The notes below the pieces were generated by a model, which saw only the letters and a program-made list of their open reading frames with translations, ran no database searches and was not told the DNA's origin. Shown piece by piece: positions 42,599 to 51,501 of a stretch of 64,000 nucleotides of DNA (position 1 is the stretch's first letter; every line of letters starts with the position of its first letter). Source of the stretch: Candidatus Caenarcanales bacterium (GTDB taxonomy: Bacteria > Cyanobacteriota > Vampirovibrionia > LMEP-6097); NCBI GenBank assembly GCA_013216135.1, contig JABSOS010000007.1:1-64000 (forward strand), read 5' to 3'. The position numbers and the translations under genes are program-made.

Positions 42599-43276
42599 TC
42601 AACCACAATCTTTTATTAAAATATTCCCAGCGTTTACTTCTTGACCTTCTCTTACAGTAATAGTTTGTACACTAGCGGCTTCCATGCCATACTGGTTAAC
42701 TATTAATTTAAATGTACCTGCTGGTACAGACCGAATCTTAAACTTTCTATTTGAATCTAATTTCGATGAACCTGAAGTACCAACTAAATGAACAGAAAAA
42801 CTATTATTTGCAAGATTAGTACAACCAATAATTGTTCCTACGATGCTCCCCAATGAATTAGATTGCTCTACTTTCACTTTAGTTGACTCCTGAGGGGCAC
42901 TTTGCCTAGGTTGATTTTCTTGAGAAGTACCATGCCTAAAAAGTCTTCTGTTCCTAATGTAGATTGAAAACTTTTGAATATCTTCACCGCCATTATTTTT
43001 TATGACTAAATTACCTTTAGTGTCACGCACCACTGAGGGTAACTTAACTATCGCCATGTTTCCTCCAGCGTAACTCTTTAGTTTTAAGCTTCTACAGAAT
43101 GTGCTAGCTGGAGAGTTACCAAAAAATTCAAAGCATGCACTAGCACTATCAAGGTTATTACCAGTGAGTCTTATTGAACTATTCTCCCAAGCTTTGCTCG
43201 TAACCGTACCTGTTACTTTAGCTGAAGCTGTGTGAGAGAAAATGAGTAATGCGAGTAAACAAAATATTTTTTTCAT
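42599..43276 (-). CDS. Secreted protein with carboxypeptidase-regulatory-like domain
   Basis: The product has about 225 residues from the Met that gives a signal peptide (MKKIFCLLALLIFSHTASA); a Met 7 codons upstream is possible. The central region (TGNNLDSASACFEFFGNS..FCRSLKLKSYAGG) resembles an IPT/Ig-like sheet with paired cysteines. The C-terminal ~85 residues (GSIVGTIIGCTNLANNSFSV, FKIRSVPAGTFKLIVNQYGM, VTVREGQ-like) resemble a CarboxypepD_reg beta-sandwich with a terminal Cys. It is upstream of the collar gene on the same strand, so the two may form one exported set. Confidence 0.65.
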   Translation of the reverse strand: MKKIFCLLALLIFSHTASAKVTGTVTSKAWENSSIRLTGNNLDSASACFEFFGNSPASTFCRSLKLKSYAGGNMAIVKLPSVVRDTKGNLVIKNNGGEDIQKFSIYIRNRRLFRHGTSQENQPRQSAPQESTKVKVEQSNSLGSIVGTIIGCTNLANNSFSVHLVGTSGSSKLDSNRKFKIRSVPAGTFKLIVNQYGMEAASVQTITVREGQEVNAGNILIKDCG

Positions 43277-43421
43277 ACTAGATTGATAGGAAACCATTAA
43301 CTTAACATATGCTGATATAAATTACCATCATCTAAAGCATCATTTATTTTTTGACAAATATCCGATAGGAAGATTGCTATGTTAGTATATTCTTCACTTT
43401 GTTTAAAGAAGAGAGTAAGCA

Positions 43422-45374
43422 ATGGTTCAATTAGAGAGTAGTGGAATTGTAAGTAGAGAAGACTTACCAAGTATTATTGGTAATAGTAATAATAGCTTCA
43501 ACTCTAAAGAGGAAAGCTCAACCACAGCCGATGATACCAAAAAAAATTTAATTATTAAATTAAGTAACACCTCTGAACTTCAAACCAGAGATCCCAAAAA
43601 ATTAATTCTTAAAGTAGGTTCAAATACTATTAAAGCTTTCTTTACTGACCTGGTAAGAGACTTATACGGAGAAAGTAATGTTACTAATTTAGGAGATAAT
43701 GTAAAAATTGGTGTTGGGGAACAAGCTACTTATAAACTAAAAGAAGACAAAAAAGAATTTGCACTTGATGTATTTAAAAGAATAGCTCAATACGCAAAAG
43801 AATTTAATCTAACAGACATTGAATTCTTAGCTACTGCATCTATCAGAAATACTGAAGATGGAGAAGAGTTACTAGATCAAGGAATAGCAATATTTCAAAA
43901 AGAATTCAAAAATTTAATACCAGAAAATAAAATTGTTAAGCATATAGTTCCTACTAGCGATGAAGCAAAATATGCTAAGGAAGCAGTACTTTACGAAAGA
44001 GGAGAAAATTCTCTAACAGGAAAAGAGCCTAATTTAATAGTTGACCTAGGCGGTGCTAGTGGAGAGATAACTCAAGTTAAATCAAATGAAACACAGTCTA
44101 TAGCTAAAAATCCAAATGAAGAAATAGTTAGTTTAAATCTTGGTTCACACCCCATAATCAAGCACCTAGAAGAATCACAGAGCTTTGATGCAACCTATAG
44201 TTTTATAGAAAATGAATTTCTAGCACATTTAAACCCTTCTTCTATAAACGATCCAAGTACAACTCTAAATTTAATAGGTGGAAAAATAAGAGACTTAGGA
44301 GAAAAATTAACTTCTGAAAGTGAAGGCATAAGTGACTATAAACCTGACGCTTATGATCTTTATCAAGGTATTTTAGTACAAGAAAACAAACTAAAGAAAA
44401 AACTCGAGGGTAAGCTAGGCAATATAAAAGAAAATGAAAAGCTAGAAGAAAAAGCAAAATCTTTATCTGCTTCGATGTTTATGAAAGTTTTACTTGAAAA
44501 AGTTTATGGTAAGGAGAATTTAACTACCGATAAAAAAGATAAAGGTATTTTCAAAAAGAATCAAGTTCATTTCCTGGAAGCTGGAATGATTCAAGGATAC
44601 CTTCATGATCTCAGAAAACAAAGAGGTATACAGAATCCTCTAGAAGGTGCTGTTTTACCGATACGAAGCATAAACCCAAGAACCCTAGAATTAGGGAAGA
44701 AAGTAGCAGAGTGGGTGAAAGAAAAATCGACAACCATAAATGATCAACTAAAAGAACAAGGCTCAAATTTAATTAAAGCTAAAGATGAAATAGAAAGATC
44801 TGTATTAGAGAAAGCTATTGAAGTAGCCGCTCCTTTAAGTGCAACATTTAGACTAAATAATAATTTATCTTCATTGAAATTAATCAATCAACAATTAAAA
44901 GGGATGCTATCAAGTGTAAAATTTGGCTTTGATGAAAATACCAATAATAAATTAAAAAGCTTTGTAAGAAAACTCCTTTTAATAAATTTTTCAGGCAAAC
45001 CTAAAGAATTAGCTGAACTTCCAGGTGAAGAATTCAAAGAGTTTAAAGACTTAAAAGAAAAGAAGAAAATTAGTGAGTTATCTAACGATAATATTGCTGT
45101 CACACAAGTAGCTCAATTAATGAGATTAGCTAACCTATATTCCCCTGGAACTCCTAGTGAGCTTGAAAATTTAGAAGTAAATGTAATTACTAAAAAAGAC
45201 GAACTAAAGGATATCTCTGACATTGAAATTGCCATAAGATCAAAAAAGAGTGATAAAGATCCATTAATGCTAGGAGATAAAATTAAAAAGGCTTTCAAAA
45301 GATTAAATTTAGCTTTCATGGACACCATCAAAAAAGTAAGCTCTGCTGACTTTGTTAAAACCGTAAATAGCTAA
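43422..45374 (+). CDS. Divergent Ppx/GppA-like phosphatase with long C-terminal region
   Basis: The 650-residue protein has an ASKHA-type N-terminal half resembling exopolyphosphatase/pppGpp phosphatase: KLILKVGSNTIKAFF, FLATASIRNTEDGEELLDQ, SDEAKYAKEAVLYE, IVDLGGASGEITQV and VSLNLGSHPI. The second glycine-rich loop is altered relative to DLGGGSTE. About 400 C-terminal residues are Lys/Glu/Leu-rich and helical, without a domain that I recognise (possibly HD-like; no clear HD motif). The N-terminal 55 residues are Ser/Asn-rich. A ribosome-binding site (GAGAG) lies before the ATG. Confidence 0.65.
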   Translation: MVQLESSGIVSREDLPSIIGNSNNSFNSKEESSTTADDTKKNLIIKLSNTSELQTRDPKKLILKVGSNTIKAFFTDLVRDLYGESNVTNLGDNVKIGVGEQATYKLKEDKKEFALDVFKRIAQYAKEFNLTDIEFLATASIRNTEDGEELLDQGIAIFQKEFKNLIPENKIVKHIVPTSDEAKYAKEAVLYERGENSLTGKEPNLIVDLGGASGEITQVKSNETQSIAKNPNEEIVSLNLGSHPIIKHLEESQSFDATYSFIENEFLAHLNPSSINDPSTTLNLIGGKIRDLGEKLTSESEGISDYKPDAYDLYQGILVQENKLKKKLEGKLGNIKENEKLEEKAKSLSASMFMKVLLEKVYGKENLTTDKKDKGIFKKNQVHFLEAGMIQGYLHDLRKQRGIQNPLEGAVLPIRSINPRTLELGKKVAEWVKEKSTTINDQLKEQGSNLIKAKDEIERSVLEKAIEVAAPLSATFRLNNNLSSLKLINQQLKGMLSSVKFGFDENTNNKLKSFVRKLLLINFSGKPKELAELPGEEFKEFKDLKEKKKISELSNDNIAVTQVAQLMRLANLYSPGTPSELENLEVNVITKKDELKDISDIEIAIRSKKSDKDPLMLGDKIKKAFKRLNLAFMDTIKKVSSADFVKTVNS

Positions 45375-45381
45375 GAAAAAC

Positions 45382-45410
45382 ATGACTTTTAAATAAATTC
45401 ACGCTACAAT
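45382..45410 (+). promoter_or_regulatory. Promoter of pfp
   Basis: ATGACT (45382-45387), 17 bp, TACAAT (45405-45410), then 7 bp to the ATG at 45418. There is no Shine-Dalgarno sequence, so transcription would start at or next to the start codon. Confidence 0.55.
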
Positions 45411-45417
45411 AACCAGC

Positions 45418-46473
45418 ATGCGTATAGGTATATTAACTGGTGGTGGTGATTGTCCTGGATTAAATCCGGTAATCAGAGCTTTAGTATTTAAGTCCGTAAA
45501 ACAGTACGGTGCTGAAGTAATAGGTTTTAAATATGGTTGGAAAGGTGCTGTAGAAAACATAACTACAGAATTAAACCTTGATAAGATCGAAGATATCGTA
45601 AGAGAGGGTGGTACTATCCTTAAGTCTTCTAGAACTAATCCTTTTAAGATGGATGGTGGTCCTGAAGCTGTAATCAAGACTATGGAAGCGAATAAGCTTG
45701 ATGCTCTAGTAGCTATTGGTGGTGAAGATACTTGTGGTGTAGCTTCTAAACTTTATAACGAATATAAAATTAACGTAATCGGTGTTCCTAAAACTATCGA
45801 TAACGATTTATCTGGTACTGACGTTACTTTCGGTTTTGATACTTGTTTAAACATCGTAACTGAAGCATTAGATTCTCTTCATACTACAGCTGCTTCTCAC
45901 GAAAGAGTTTTAGTTTGTGAAGTAATGGGTAGACACGCAGGGTGGATCGCTTCATTCTCTGGTATTTCTGGAAATGCAGACTATATCTTAGTTCCAGAAG
46001 AAGAAGTAAACATTGATGACTTATGTTCTACTATCAAAAAAGTATTTGAGAAAAAAGAATACGCGATTATCGTAGCTGCTGAAGGCGCAAAACTAGCTAA
46101 CGAAGATGTAACTAAAGATGCTGAATTAGACGCATTCGGACACGTTAAGTTAGGTGGTATCGGTGAAAAAATCGCTAAAATGGTTGAAGAAAAAACTGGT
46201 TTAGAAACCAGATCTACAGTTCTTGGACACATCCAGAGAGGTGGTAGACCATCTGCTTTCGATAGAGTTTTAGGAACTAGACTTGGTTGTAAAGCTGCAG
46301 ACATGATCAGTGCTGATGATTGGGGTAAAATGGCTGCTATCGTAGGTAATAAAACAGCAGCAGTTTCACTTCAAGAAGCAGTAGGAACTTTAAAAACTTT
46401 AGATATGTCAATTCACGAAGATTCTAAGTTATTCTTCGGAACTGAAACTAAGGAATTAGCTAACTCTAAGTAA
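45418..46473 (+). CDS. pfp: 6-phosphofructokinase, probably pyrophosphate-dependent
   Basis: The enzyme phosphorylates fructose 6-phosphate in glycolysis. The 351-residue protein has GILTGGGDCPGLNPVIR, GGEDTCGVA, GVPKTIDNDLSGTDVTFGFDT, CEVMGRHAGWIA and HIQRGGRPSAFDR. Where ATP-dependent enzymes have GGDGS and PGTIDND, this protein has GGED and PKTIDND. The Asp and Lys at these two positions are the residues associated with pyrophosphate use. That makes a reversible PPi-dependent enzyme likely. It appears leaderless and ends with a clear terminator. Confidence 0.9.
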   Translation: MRIGILTGGGDCPGLNPVIRALVFKSVKQYGAEVIGFKYGWKGAVENITTELNLDKIEDIVREGGTILKSSRTNPFKMDGGPEAVIKTMEANKLDALVAIGGEDTCGVASKLYNEYKINVIGVPKTIDNDLSGTDVTFGFDTCLNIVTEALDSLHTTAASHERVLVCEVMGRHAGWIASFSGISGNADYILVPEEEVNIDDLCSTIKKVFEKKEYAIIVAAEGAKLANEDVTKDAELDAFGHVKLGGIGEKIAKMVEEKTGLETRSTVLGHIQRGGRPSAFDRVLGTRLGCKAADMISADDWGKMAAIVGNKTAAVSLQEAVGTLKTLDMSIHEDSKLFFGTETKELANSK

Positions 46474-46490
46474 TTAATAATTGATTGATG

Positions 46491-46527
46491 AGAGCCATTC
46501 TTGCATAGAGAGTGGCTCTTTATTTTT
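46491..46527 (+). terminator. Intrinsic terminator of pfp
   Basis: AGAGCCATTCT (46491-46501) pairs with AGAGTGGCTCT (46509-46519) with one G-U pair around a 7-nt loop, followed by a T-rich run. It ends only 4 bp before the lysC start codon. Confidence 0.8.
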
Positions 46528-46531
46528 GTCC

Positions 46532-47785
46532 ATGTTAAAAGAGAAAACAACAGTATTAAAATTTGGTGGCACTTCAGTTGCTGATGCTGAGTGTATTAAA
46601 AGAGTTTGCTCGATTGCGATAGAAGAAGCTAAAACAGCAAACTTGGTCATGGTAGTTTCTGCCATGGGAAAAACCACAGATGGTCTAGTTAAGCTTGCTA
46701 AAGAATTTAACTCTCTTCCAGAAGGTAGAGAACTTGATATGTTACTTTCCACGGGTGAACAAGTAACCGCTTCATTAGTATCTATGTGCCTTCATGAAAT
46801 GGGCTATGCAGCAAGCTCACTTGTTGCTTGGCAAGCAGGCTTCATCACAGAAAGAGCTCATAATAGAGCAAGAATCGCAAAGATAAAAACCGAAAGAATC
46901 CAAGGTCATCTAAGTAAAGGTGAAATAGTTGTACTTGCAGGTTTCCAAGGAATCACTGACTGTGGCGAAGTTACCACTTTAGGTAGAGGTGGAACAGATA
47001 CTTCTGCTGTTGCAGTTGCCGCTGCACTAGGTGCACAAAAATGTGACATCTATACAGACGTCGATGGAGTTTATACTACAGACCCTCGTATTATTCCTGA
47101 AGCAAAAAAATTAGATATCGTTAGTTACGAAGAAATGCTGGAGCTTGCGAGTCTTGGAGCAAAAGTTTTACACCCTAGATCAGTTGAGCTTGCTAAAAAA
47201 TACGATATAGATTTAAGTGTAAGAAGCAGTTTTAAACCTGAAGATAAAGGTACAAAAGTTATAAAATTAAGTGAGGTAGAAAGAATGGAACTTACCCAAG
47301 CAGTTACAGGTGTGGCATTAGATAAAAAACAAGCAAAGCTTGGTTTCATAGGTGTGCCTGATACTCCAGGTATCGCATCTAAAATCTTTACGACTCTTGC
47401 CTCGAATAATGTAAGTGTCGACGTTATCCTTCAATCTGTTGCGCGTGAAGGTATTATCGACGTAGCTTTCACCGTAAACCAGGACTATTTAAGAAAAGCT
47501 ATCCAAATTTCAGAAGAAATAGTGAAAGAAGTAGGTGCAGAGAAAGTTGTACACGATGAAAGTGTTGCAAAAATTTCAATAGTAGGTGCAGGTATGTTGA
47601 ATAAACCTGGTATCGCCTCTGAAATGTTTACTGCATTATTTGATGCAGGTATTAACATCCAAATGATCACGACTAGTGAAATTAAGATTAGTTGTGTTAT
47701 TGATTTAGAACACGCTGAAGAAGCAGTAAAAGCTATTCATAGTAAATTTAATTTAGCTGGAACTGTAGAGGAAATTATTGTATAA
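46532..47785 (+). CDS. lysC: Aspartate kinase
   Basis: Aspartokinase is the first enzyme of lysine, threonine, methionine and diaminopimelate synthesis. The 417-residue protein begins with VLKFGGTSVADAECI and has GFQGITDCGEVTTLGRGGTDTSAVA, DVDGVYTTDPRI, and MLELASLGAKVLHPRSVELA. Two C-terminal ACT domains (DTPGIASKIFTTLASNNVSVD and GMLNKPGIASEMFTALFDAGIN) imply feedback control by lysine and/or threonine. The start is ATG 46532, because an upstream frame runs through the pfp terminator. How it is transcribed past that hairpin is unclear. Confidence 0.95.
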   Translation: MLKEKTTVLKFGGTSVADAECIKRVCSIAIEEAKTANLVMVVSAMGKTTDGLVKLAKEFNSLPEGRELDMLLSTGEQVTASLVSMCLHEMGYAASSLVAWQAGFITERAHNRARIAKIKTERIQGHLSKGEIVVLAGFQGITDCGEVTTLGRGGTDTSAVAVAAALGAQKCDIYTDVDGVYTTDPRIIPEAKKLDIVSYEEMLELASLGAKVLHPRSVELAKKYDIDLSVRSSFKPEDKGTKVIKLSEVERMELTQAVTGVALDKKQAKLGFIGVPDTPGIASKIFTTLASNNVSVDVILQSVAREGIIDVAFTVNQDYLRKAIQISEEIVKEVGAEKVVHDESVAKISIVGAGMLNKPGIASEMFTALFDAGINIQMITTSEIKISCVIDLEHAEEAVKAIHSKFNLAGTVEEIIV

Positions 47786-47803
47786 ATTTATATTGAGAGA
47801 AAG

Positions 47804-48307
47804 ATGATGACAGAGACCTTAGAAGCAAAAGAAATAGCAGAAAAAGCAGAGAGTTCTGAAATTTTAAATTTTAATATTCAAGAAATCTCTAAATTACTTC
47901 CACATAAATACCCATTTTTAATGGTAGACAGAGTTACTGAATGTAAAGCTGGGCTATATGTTAAAGGTTATAAGAATATCTCTATGAATGAACCTCAGTT
48001 TCAAGGACATTTTCCAAATGCACCGATCATGCCTGGTGTTCTTCAAGTTGAAGCTTTAGCTCAAGCTTGTTGCTTATGCATTCTTGCGATTCCTCAGTAT
48101 AAAGACGATTACACAGGTATTTTTACTGGTTTAGATAACGCTAAATTTAGGAAAATGGTAGTGCCTGGTGATAGATTAGACCTAGAAGTTACTAGAACTA
48201 AATTTAGATTTCCATTTGGGAAGTTTGAAGTTAAAGCTAGTGTAGACGGCGAGGACACTTGTAGTGCTACACTATCCTTCGTTATGGTAAAAAACGAAGA
48301 TCTTTAA
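47804..48307 (+). CDS. fabZ: 3-hydroxyacyl-ACP dehydratase
   Basis: FabZ dehydrates 3-hydroxyacyl-ACP in fatty acid elongation. The 167-residue hotdog-fold protein has LLPHKYPFLMVDRVTE with the catalytic histidine nearby, GHFPNAPIMPGVLQVEALAQA with the catalytic glutamate, and GLDNAKFRKMVVPGDRL. About 25 extra N-terminal residues precede the core. GAGAGA lies before ATG-ATG, and it follows lysC by 18 bp, so the two are probably co-transcribed. Confidence 0.94.
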   Translation: MMTETLEAKEIAEKAESSEILNFNIQEISKLLPHKYPFLMVDRVTECKAGLYVKGYKNISMNEPQFQGHFPNAPIMPGVLQVEALAQACCLCILAIPQYKDDYTGIFTGLDNAKFRKMVVPGDRLDLEVTRTKFRFPFGKFEVKASVDGEDTCSATLSFVMVKNEDL

Positions 48308-48317
48308 ACATTAAAGA

Positions 48318-48345
48318 TTGCAAGTATTAAAAATCAAGTTATAAT
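48318..48345 (+). promoter_or_regulatory. Promoter of nuoHI
   Basis: TTGCAA (48318-48323), 16 bp, TATAAT (48340-48345), then 9 bp to ATG 48355. An AGG lies between but the leader would be only a few bases. Confidence 0.6.
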
Positions 48346-48354
48346 ATCTTAGGA

Positions 48355-49773
48355 ATGAATTCAAAAGCTGTAGACCTAAATCTTTTATCAACCTTTCACC
48401 CACGTGAAAAGTTTGCAACTAAAACGGCACTAGCCCAAGCAGTTAAGTTTATCTTACTAGCTGTGACTTGGCTTTCTATAATCTTTTTAGCTGCTGCTGG
48501 AGCAGGAGTTGCATTTGCTTGGAAAGCTCCTTTCGTATTTAACGAACTGCTTCCTATGTGGTTACCAGCTGTTGATAAATCAATTTTCACAACACTTGCT
48601 GATGTTCATTCATATTTAGCTCCAACTGTAGTTGTAGCGACTATAATTCCTGTAAACGCTCTATTCATGGTACTTTGTGAGCGTAAATTTTTATCATTAC
48701 TAACGATGAGAGTTGGTCCTGATAAAGTGGGTCCTAATGGTGGTCTTCAAACACTTGCAGATGCTTTCAAACTTTTATTTAAAGAAGATACTATGCCTAA
48801 AGGTGCTGACCCGATTTTATTTACTTTAGCTCCCGCACTTTTCTTTGCACCATCAATGGTAGTATTTTTACCTTTACTTGCTGTTGCTTCTAACCGTTTA
48901 GGTGGTTTCGTTTACACAGACTTAGATATCAGCTTAATTTTCATTCTAGGTTTCGTTTCTCTTGGAACCATGTCATTAGTAATGGCTGGTTGGGCTTCCA
49001 ATAATAAATACTCACTTATGGGTGGTTTAAGAGCTGCTGCTCAGGCTGTAAGTTATGAAATTCCTTTAGTTCTTTCTATGATCGCTATCATAATGCTTTC
49101 AGGTTCAGTTAACTTAGTTAAAATTTCTGACTCACAAGCAGGTGGAATATTAAACTGGAACTTATTTGGTCACGGTAAATTACCTTGGTTATTAAACTTA
49201 ACTGCTAGCTCAGGTGGAAGTTTCTTTGAAGGCTTAGTAACCTTAATCTTCATCGGTCTTTGTGTAACTTTATTTATTATTTTCGTAACAGCTTCGACTG
49301 CTGAAGTTAACAGAATTCCATTTGATATCCCAGAAGCTGAGTCTGAATTAGTTTCTGGTTTCAACACTGAATTTAGTGGAATGAAATTTGCATTATTCTT
49401 CTTAGCTGAGTACACTAACTTATTTATCGCTTCAGCTGTAGCATCAATACTATTCTTAGGTGGTTCTCACCTCCCTATAGATGCTGTAACTGAGCAAAAC
49501 CTTTATAACCTTTTAAGTAATGTTTCTTTTGAGCTTCCTGTAATCGGTAACTTTTACGGAATGTTCGAAGGATTAAACTTAACTTGGGTTCTTTCATCAG
49601 TAGCTTTACTAGTTAAAATCTACGTAATGTTTTTAATCGCTATCTGGATTAGAGCTACCCTTCCTAGATTAAGACAAGACCAACTAATGGAATTTGGTTG
49701 GAAGTACTTAATTCCTATATCTTTGGGTATTATATTCTTGATGGCTATGATTTTGGAGTATATTAAATTATGA
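48355..49773 (+). CDS. nuoH: NADH-quinone oxidoreductase subunit H
   Basis: NuoH is the membrane subunit of complex I that forms the quinone cavity at the junction with the peripheral arm. The 472-residue protein has the conserved loop CERKFLSLLTMRVGPDKVGPNGGLQTLADAFKLLFKED and NRIPFDIPEAESELVSGFNTEFSG, plus at least eight membrane helices. It is over 100 residues longer than usual. There is an N-terminal extension with an extra helix, a loop insertion around KLPWLLNLTASSGGSF, and another around LPVIGNFYGMFEGLN. Its stop overlaps nuoI (ATGA). Confidence 0.94.
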   Translation: MNSKAVDLNLLSTFHPREKFATKTALAQAVKFILLAVTWLSIIFLAAAGAGVAFAWKAPFVFNELLPMWLPAVDKSIFTTLADVHSYLAPTVVVATIIPVNALFMVLCERKFLSLLTMRVGPDKVGPNGGLQTLADAFKLLFKEDTMPKGADPILFTLAPALFFAPSMVVFLPLLAVASNRLGGFVYTDLDISLIFILGFVSLGTMSLVMAGWASNNKYSLMGGLRAAAQAVSYEIPLVLSMIAIIMLSGSVNLVKISDSQAGGILNWNLFGHGKLPWLLNLTASSGGSFFEGLVTLIFIGLCVTLFIIFVTASTAEVNRIPFDIPEAESELVSGFNTEFSGMKFALFFLAEYTNLFIASAVASILFLGGSHLPIDAVTEQNLYNLLSNVSFELPVIGNFYGMFEGLNLTWVLSSVALLVKIYVMFLIAIWIRATLPRLRQDQLMEFGWKYLIPISLGIIFLMAMILEYIKL

Positions 49774-50291
49774 GTTCAGTTCTAGATATATTTAAACCAG
49801 TTACTAAATTTGGAAGCGGTCTGTATAACATATTTTTAGGTATGTTCACCGTAGCAAAAAACACTACTAGGGACCCTATTACGAATGAATACCCTAATAA
49901 AATGCCTGAGCTTTATGCTAGGTCAAGACATAGGCTTGCTTTAAATGTTGACCCTAATACTGGTGAGCATTTATGTATCGCTTGTAAGCAGTGTGAAAGA
50001 GTATGTCCTGATAACTGTATCTCGGTTATCCCTCACGATAATGTAAAGGCTAAATCATCTCAGTTCTATATTGACCATGGTTTATGTATGTTCTGTGGTT
50101 TATGTACTGAAGTATGTCCTACTGACTGTATTATTAATACTGTAGACTTCGAGATGTCAGAAGAAACTCGTGAAGACTTAGTGTATGATATTAAGAAGTT
50201 AACTCTTAGTCAGACTCAGTCTAGAGAGTACTTTAAGATGAAAGGTTACACGCCTAAGCCACCTAAAAAAAAGCCAGCTGCTGCTAAGTAA
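49770..50291 (+). CDS. nuoI: NADH-quinone oxidoreductase subunit I
   Basis: NuoI carries the two 4Fe-4S clusters N6a and N6b that pass electrons toward quinone. The 173-residue protein has CIACKQCERVCPDNCIS and CMFCGLCTEVCPTDCI, with RHRLALNVDPNTGEHLC before the first. It starts inside the nuoH stop codon. The C-terminus is a basic Pro/Lys/Ala tail (PKPPKKKPAAAK). Only nuoH and nuoI of complex I are here; the rest must lie elsewhere. Confidence 0.95.
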   Translation: MSSVLDIFKPVTKFGSGLYNIFLGMFTVAKNTTRDPITNEYPNKMPELYARSRHRLALNVDPNTGEHLCIACKQCERVCPDNCISVIPHDNVKAKSSQFYIDHGLCMFCGLCTEVCPTDCIINTVDFEMSEETREDLVYDIKKLTLSQTQSREYFKMKGYTPKPPKKKPAAAK

Positions 50292-50293
50292 GC

Positions 50294-51400
50294 TTAAGCA
50301 ATAGCAAATTCACCAAATTTAACATGATTATCCTCAGGTGAGATATTACTATCTTTTTGATATGCTTTTTCCATTGAAATAGGCGTCATCTGAGATATTC
50401 CATTTCTTTGTTTAACTAAATTTAATAACGAGCGTGAAGTTTGAGTTGGAACAATTTTCTCTAATATATCCTTTAGAATAAAGTCAACACAAATAGTATC
50501 AAATATAGTTTTTTGTTCTTTTTTAGTTTTAACATTACTCTTCTTCTCTGACTTATTATTATTTGCAAGTTTGACTTTCTCTAAATTTGTCTTAATTTTC
50601 GATAATCTAGCTTGAAGATTCTCAACAGTTTTAGAGTCTTTTATTTTTTCAACCAAATTCTCTTGATTAGTCTCGATATTCTCAAGCACTTGGTTTAAAA
50701 GTCCATTTGTAATAACATTTACACCTCTTCCTAAAACAGTTGAAACTGAATAATTATACTGATCGGAAGTCTTTTTATATTTTTCAACAAGAGCATTAGG
50801 GGCTGTTGTATAGCCTGCTTGATATAAACTCATGATAGAACCGTACTTAGAAGACCTATAAGTTAAATCCTCTAAGTTTTCAATCCTAAGTTTATTTTTT
50901 ATACCTCTAAGGTCACTCTGAATAACGATATATTTACCATTATTATTAACTATTGCACCAACATGAACAGGGATAACTTTAGCTAATTCTTCTCCAAGAT
51001 ATTCCATTAACTCCTCGTCATTTTTAGATTTATCAGCAGTTACAGTTCTCATTAAATTAAAAACTGTCTTATCCATTAATTTAGCTAGAGGGTCTTTAGG
51101 ATTATCAGGACTTGTAAAAAATACGCCCACATCACCACTTCTAGGGAGGACTTTTTTACATAAAGTATTCATTTCACCCAATTTTAAATCTAAAACTTTA
51201 ATCTCATCTTCACTAAGCTTGGACCTATCTAATTTTTCTACTTTTTCAGTCTTAGGCTTAGCATGCATATCCTTTAGTTCTTTTTCACTAAGATTAGTTC
51301 CTGTGAATTTTGCAACCAAATTTTTAACAGATTGCACAGCGGTTTGAATCCAAATTTTGGACTGCTTAAATAGTTCAGAACTAGTAATTCCGCCAAGCAT
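50294..51400 (-). CDS. Hypothetical protein with possible permuted NlpC/P60-like domain
   Basis: The product has 368 residues. A region from about residue 85 to 200 has RSGDVGVFFTS, then VIPVHVGAIVNNNGKYIVIQSD, then a Tyr-rich stretch. The order GD-h-h followed by HVG-h-V resembles permuted NlpC/P60 (YiiX/LRAT-like) peptidases, but no clear catalytic Cys is assignable. The rest is Lys/Asn-rich coiled coil (NLQARLSKIKTNLEKVK). No signal peptide. TATAAT lies 15-16 bp before the ATG. It is convergent with nuoI. Confidence 0.55.
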   Translation of the reverse strand: MLGGITSSELFKQSKIWIQTAVQSVKNLVAKFTGTNLSEKELKDMHAKPKTEKVEKLDRSKLSEDEIKVLDLKLGEMNTLCKKVLPRSGDVGVFFTSPDNPKDPLAKLMDKTVFNLMRTVTADKSKNDEELMEYLGEELAKVIPVHVGAIVNNNGKYIVIQSDLRGIKNKLRIENLEDLTYRSSKYGSIMSLYQAGYTTAPNALVEKYKKTSDQYNYSVSTVLGRGVNVITNGLLNQVLENIETNQENLVEKIKDSKTVENLQARLSKIKTNLEKVKLANNNKSEKKSNVKTKKEQKTIFDTICVDFILKDILEKIVPTQTSRSLLNLVKQRNGISQMTPISMEKAYQKDSNISPEDNHVKFGEFAIA

Positions 51401-51501
51401 TCAATATGTAAATATATTATAACAAAAAAAGACTCCCTATTTTAGAAAAATGGGCGCCCTGTCAGCATATTAAAGTTAAAAACGAACTATGTTATTAAAA
51501 A

